Shown in pieces: positions 6,270-7,386 of a stretch of 7,386 nt of DNA. The position numbers were made by a program, and so were the translations under genes. Position 1 is the stretch's first letter, and every line of letters begins with the position of its first letter. The stretch lies in assembly GCA_023250585.1 (NCBI GenBank), contig JAHFAK010000112.1, positions 1-7,386 of the forward strand. Direction: 5' to 3'. The notes under the pieces were generated by a model, which saw only the letters and a program-made list of their open reading frames with translations, was not told the origin of the DNA and did no database searches. Source of the stretch: Deltaproteobacteria bacterium (lineage in GTDB: Bacteria > Bdellovibrionota_F > JAHFAK01).

Positions 6270-6529
6270 AGCTGAAAATAAAAGTTAAAGCACATGCAAA
6301 ACAGAATAAAATTGAAACGAAAGAAGGAAATGAATGGACAATACGAATTAAAGCTCCAGCAATTGAAAATAAAGCAAATGAAGAATTAATTTCATTTTTA
6401 GCTGAAGAGCTAAATATTCGTGCGGCACAAATTAAAATTGTGAGTGGCCATACATCAAAAATAAAAATTATTGAGATTATTGAAATAATGTCATTCCCGC
6501 GAAGGCGGGAATCTAGAAACAAAGTTTAA
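6266..6529 (+). CDS. yggU: YggU/DUF167 family protein with a repeat-derived tail
   Basis: The 87-residue product belongs to the small DUF167 family of unknown function, known from structures of YggU-like proteins. Family features are K(V/I)KAHAKQNKIE (6-17), the I-R-I-K-A-P-A-I-E-N-K-A-N-E-E-L-I core (26-42, usually APPxxGKANxxLI), FLAEELNI (44-51) and QIKIVSGHTSKIK (56-68). The family normally ends a few residues after this point. Here the last 12-13 residues, M-S-F-P-R-R-R-E-S-R-N-K-V, are read from the palindromic repeat starting at 6490 and the bases after it. The repeat probably entered at the 3' end and replaced the original stop. The preceding IIEIIEI looks like a small duplication. 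The start overlaps yggS by 4 nt (ATGA). The role is unknown. Confidence 0.88.
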   Translation: MKLKIKVKAHAKQNKIETKEGNEWTIRIKAPAIENKANEELISFLAEELNIRAAQIKIVSGHTSKIKIIEIIEIMSFPRRRESRNKV

Positions 6530-6560
6530 AAGACTGGATCCCCACTTTCGCGGTGATGAC
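6490..6560. repeat. Facing pair of palindromic repeats (REPIN-like doublet)
   Basis: Two 27-nt copies face each other: 6490-6516 and 6534-6560. The first is identical to the reverse complement of the second at 21 of 27 positions, with 17 AT-rich bases between them. The first has a perfect 8-bp stem (ATTCCCGC 6493-6500 with GCGGGAAT 6505-6512); the second has an eroded stem. The outer ends are GTCAT and ATGAC, and the inner ends CTAG/CTGG, the same layout as the 89-347 pair. It overlaps the end of yggU and lies 24 nt before proC. Facing doublets of short palindromes are known as REPINs; no RAYT transposase is present here, so the name is by layout only. Confidence 0.75.
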
Positions 6561-6584
6561 AATGAGGATACAGAAAGGATCAAC

Positions 6585-7385
6585 ATGAAAATTGGAATTA
6601 TTGGTTGTGGTGTTATGGGTGAAATTATTGCAGGAGCTTTAGTAAAAAAGGCGATTGTCGAAAAATCCCAACTTATTGTTTCTAATCGAAGCAAAGAAAA
6701 ATGCGATCGTATTGCCCACTCGCTTGGTATTCAGGTAACAGAGAATAATAATGAAGTAGTAGATTTCGTTGATCTTTTAATTATATGCATAAAACCTCAA
6801 AATGCGCCTGAGTTATTAAGCGAACTTAGGGGAAAACTTAATGAACATCAATTTGTGATTTCAATTATGGCAGGAATTCGTATAGAAACTCTCCAAAAAG
6901 AATTGATGCACACAAAAATTATCCGTTCTATGCCTAATCTTACCGCTCGTATTACTGAAGGTATGACGGTTTGGATGGCATCACCAGAAATTGAAAATTT
7001 TCAAAAAATGATTGCAAAAATGATTTTTCAATCCTTTGGAAAGGAAATCGAAGTTCATACGGAAGATTTGTTAAATAGCGCAACCGCAATTTCAGGAACC
7101 GGTCCAGCCTACATTTATTATTTTGCTGAGCATTTAATGAAAGCCGCGCTTGATCTGGGATTTAATAATAAAGATGTCCATAAGCTTGTTCAACAGACAT
7201 TCAAAGGCGCCATGGACCTTTGGAATGAAAGCAATGAAGAGCCTGAAACGCTTCGATTAAAAGTTACTTCAAAAGGCGGTACTACAGAAGCCGCCACCAA
7301 ATTTTTAAATGAACAAAATGTTGGGAAGCTCTTTCAAGAAGGGGTTAAAGCTGCTTACAAGCGATCAAAAGAATTGGGGAAGTAA
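6585..7385 (+). CDS. proC: Pyrroline-5-carboxylate reductase
   Basis: ProC catalyses the last step of proline synthesis, reducing 1-pyrroline-5-carboxylate with NAD(P)H in the cytoplasm. The 266-residue protein is complete, ending two bases before the window edge, and has normal length. The N-terminal Rossmann domain begins KIGIIGCGVMG (2-12), with the dinucleotide-binding glycines at 7, 9 and 12. CIKPQ (68-72) and IRSMPN (113-118) follow. The C-terminal helical domain has the family signature ISGTGPAYIYYF (169-180) and VTSKGGTTEAA (227-237), which form the substrate site. After MPN the usual Thr-Pro is replaced by Leu-Thr. The start is fixed by the KIGIIG motif and an AAGGA site at 6575-6579. 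It follows yggU after 55 nt that hold part of a repeat doublet. Confidence 0.97.
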   Translation: MKIGIIGCGVMGEIIAGALVKKAIVEKSQLIVSNRSKEKCDRIAHSLGIQVTENNNEVVDFVDLLIICIKPQNAPELLSELRGKLNEHQFVISIMAGIRIETLQKELMHTKIIRSMPNLTARITEGMTVWMASPEIENFQKMIAKMIFQSFGKEIEVHTEDLLNSATAISGTGPAYIYYFAEHLMKAALDLGFNNKDVHKLVQQTFKGAMDLWNESNEEPETLRLKVTSKGGTTEAATKFLNEQNVGKLFQEGVKAAYKRSKELGK

Positions 7386-7386
7386 A

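Noticed and set aside
6223-6694. - strand open frames across yggU and the start of proC
   Set aside because: They run through yggU, the repeat doublet and proC in antisense; the repeat part gives a typical spurious translation.

Overview
The window is an AT-rich, densely packed stretch of a bacterial chromosome. From about position 455 to the right edge all genes are on the + strand. The order is rpmH-rnpA-yidD-yidC-jag(khpB)-mnmE-maf-yggS-yggU-proC, and each product is recognisable from family motifs. The first six are the conserved block often found beside the replication origin. YidC has a large domain between its first and second membrane segments, which points to a Gram-negative cell envelope. 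A Jag/KhpB protein next to yidC argues against Gammaproteobacteria. Low GC, short spacers and decayed repeats would fit a poorly studied lineage known mainly from metagenomes, but I cannot name the phylum from this sequence alone.

Positions 1-454 hold no intact gene. A good extended -10 promoter near the left edge reads leftwards, out of the window. At 52-384 lies a nested inverted-repeat element, with an outer 18-bp pair and an inner 31-bp pair in the same register. It encloses a dead, frameshifted and truncated GIY-YIG endonuclease gene on the - strand. A TTGACA promoter candidate just to its right would drive rpmH.

Positions 455-3463 hold rpmH (ribosomal protein L34), rnpA (RNase P protein), yidD, yidC and jag. 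They overlap or are separated by at most 21 nt, so they probably form one operon for translation, RNA processing and membrane protein insertion. A short palindromic repeat separates jag from mnmE, a tRNA-modifying GTPase. A 119-nt near-perfect palindrome separates mnmE from a second tight group: maf, yggS and yggU, whose genes overlap, followed by proC. That group covers nucleotide-pool clean-up, PLP homeostasis and the last step of proline synthesis.

The genes themselves are ordinary housekeeping genes, and I see no undescribed multi-gene system. The interesting material is in the spacers. One family of GTCAT...ATGAC palindromes appears as facing pairs (89-347 and 6490-6560) and as a single copy (3490-3514). 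One pair supplies the last codons of yggU, another brackets the nuclease relic, and the single copy lies beside the mnmE ribosome binding site. The 119-nt palindrome at 4889-5007 is unrelated in sequence and unexplained.
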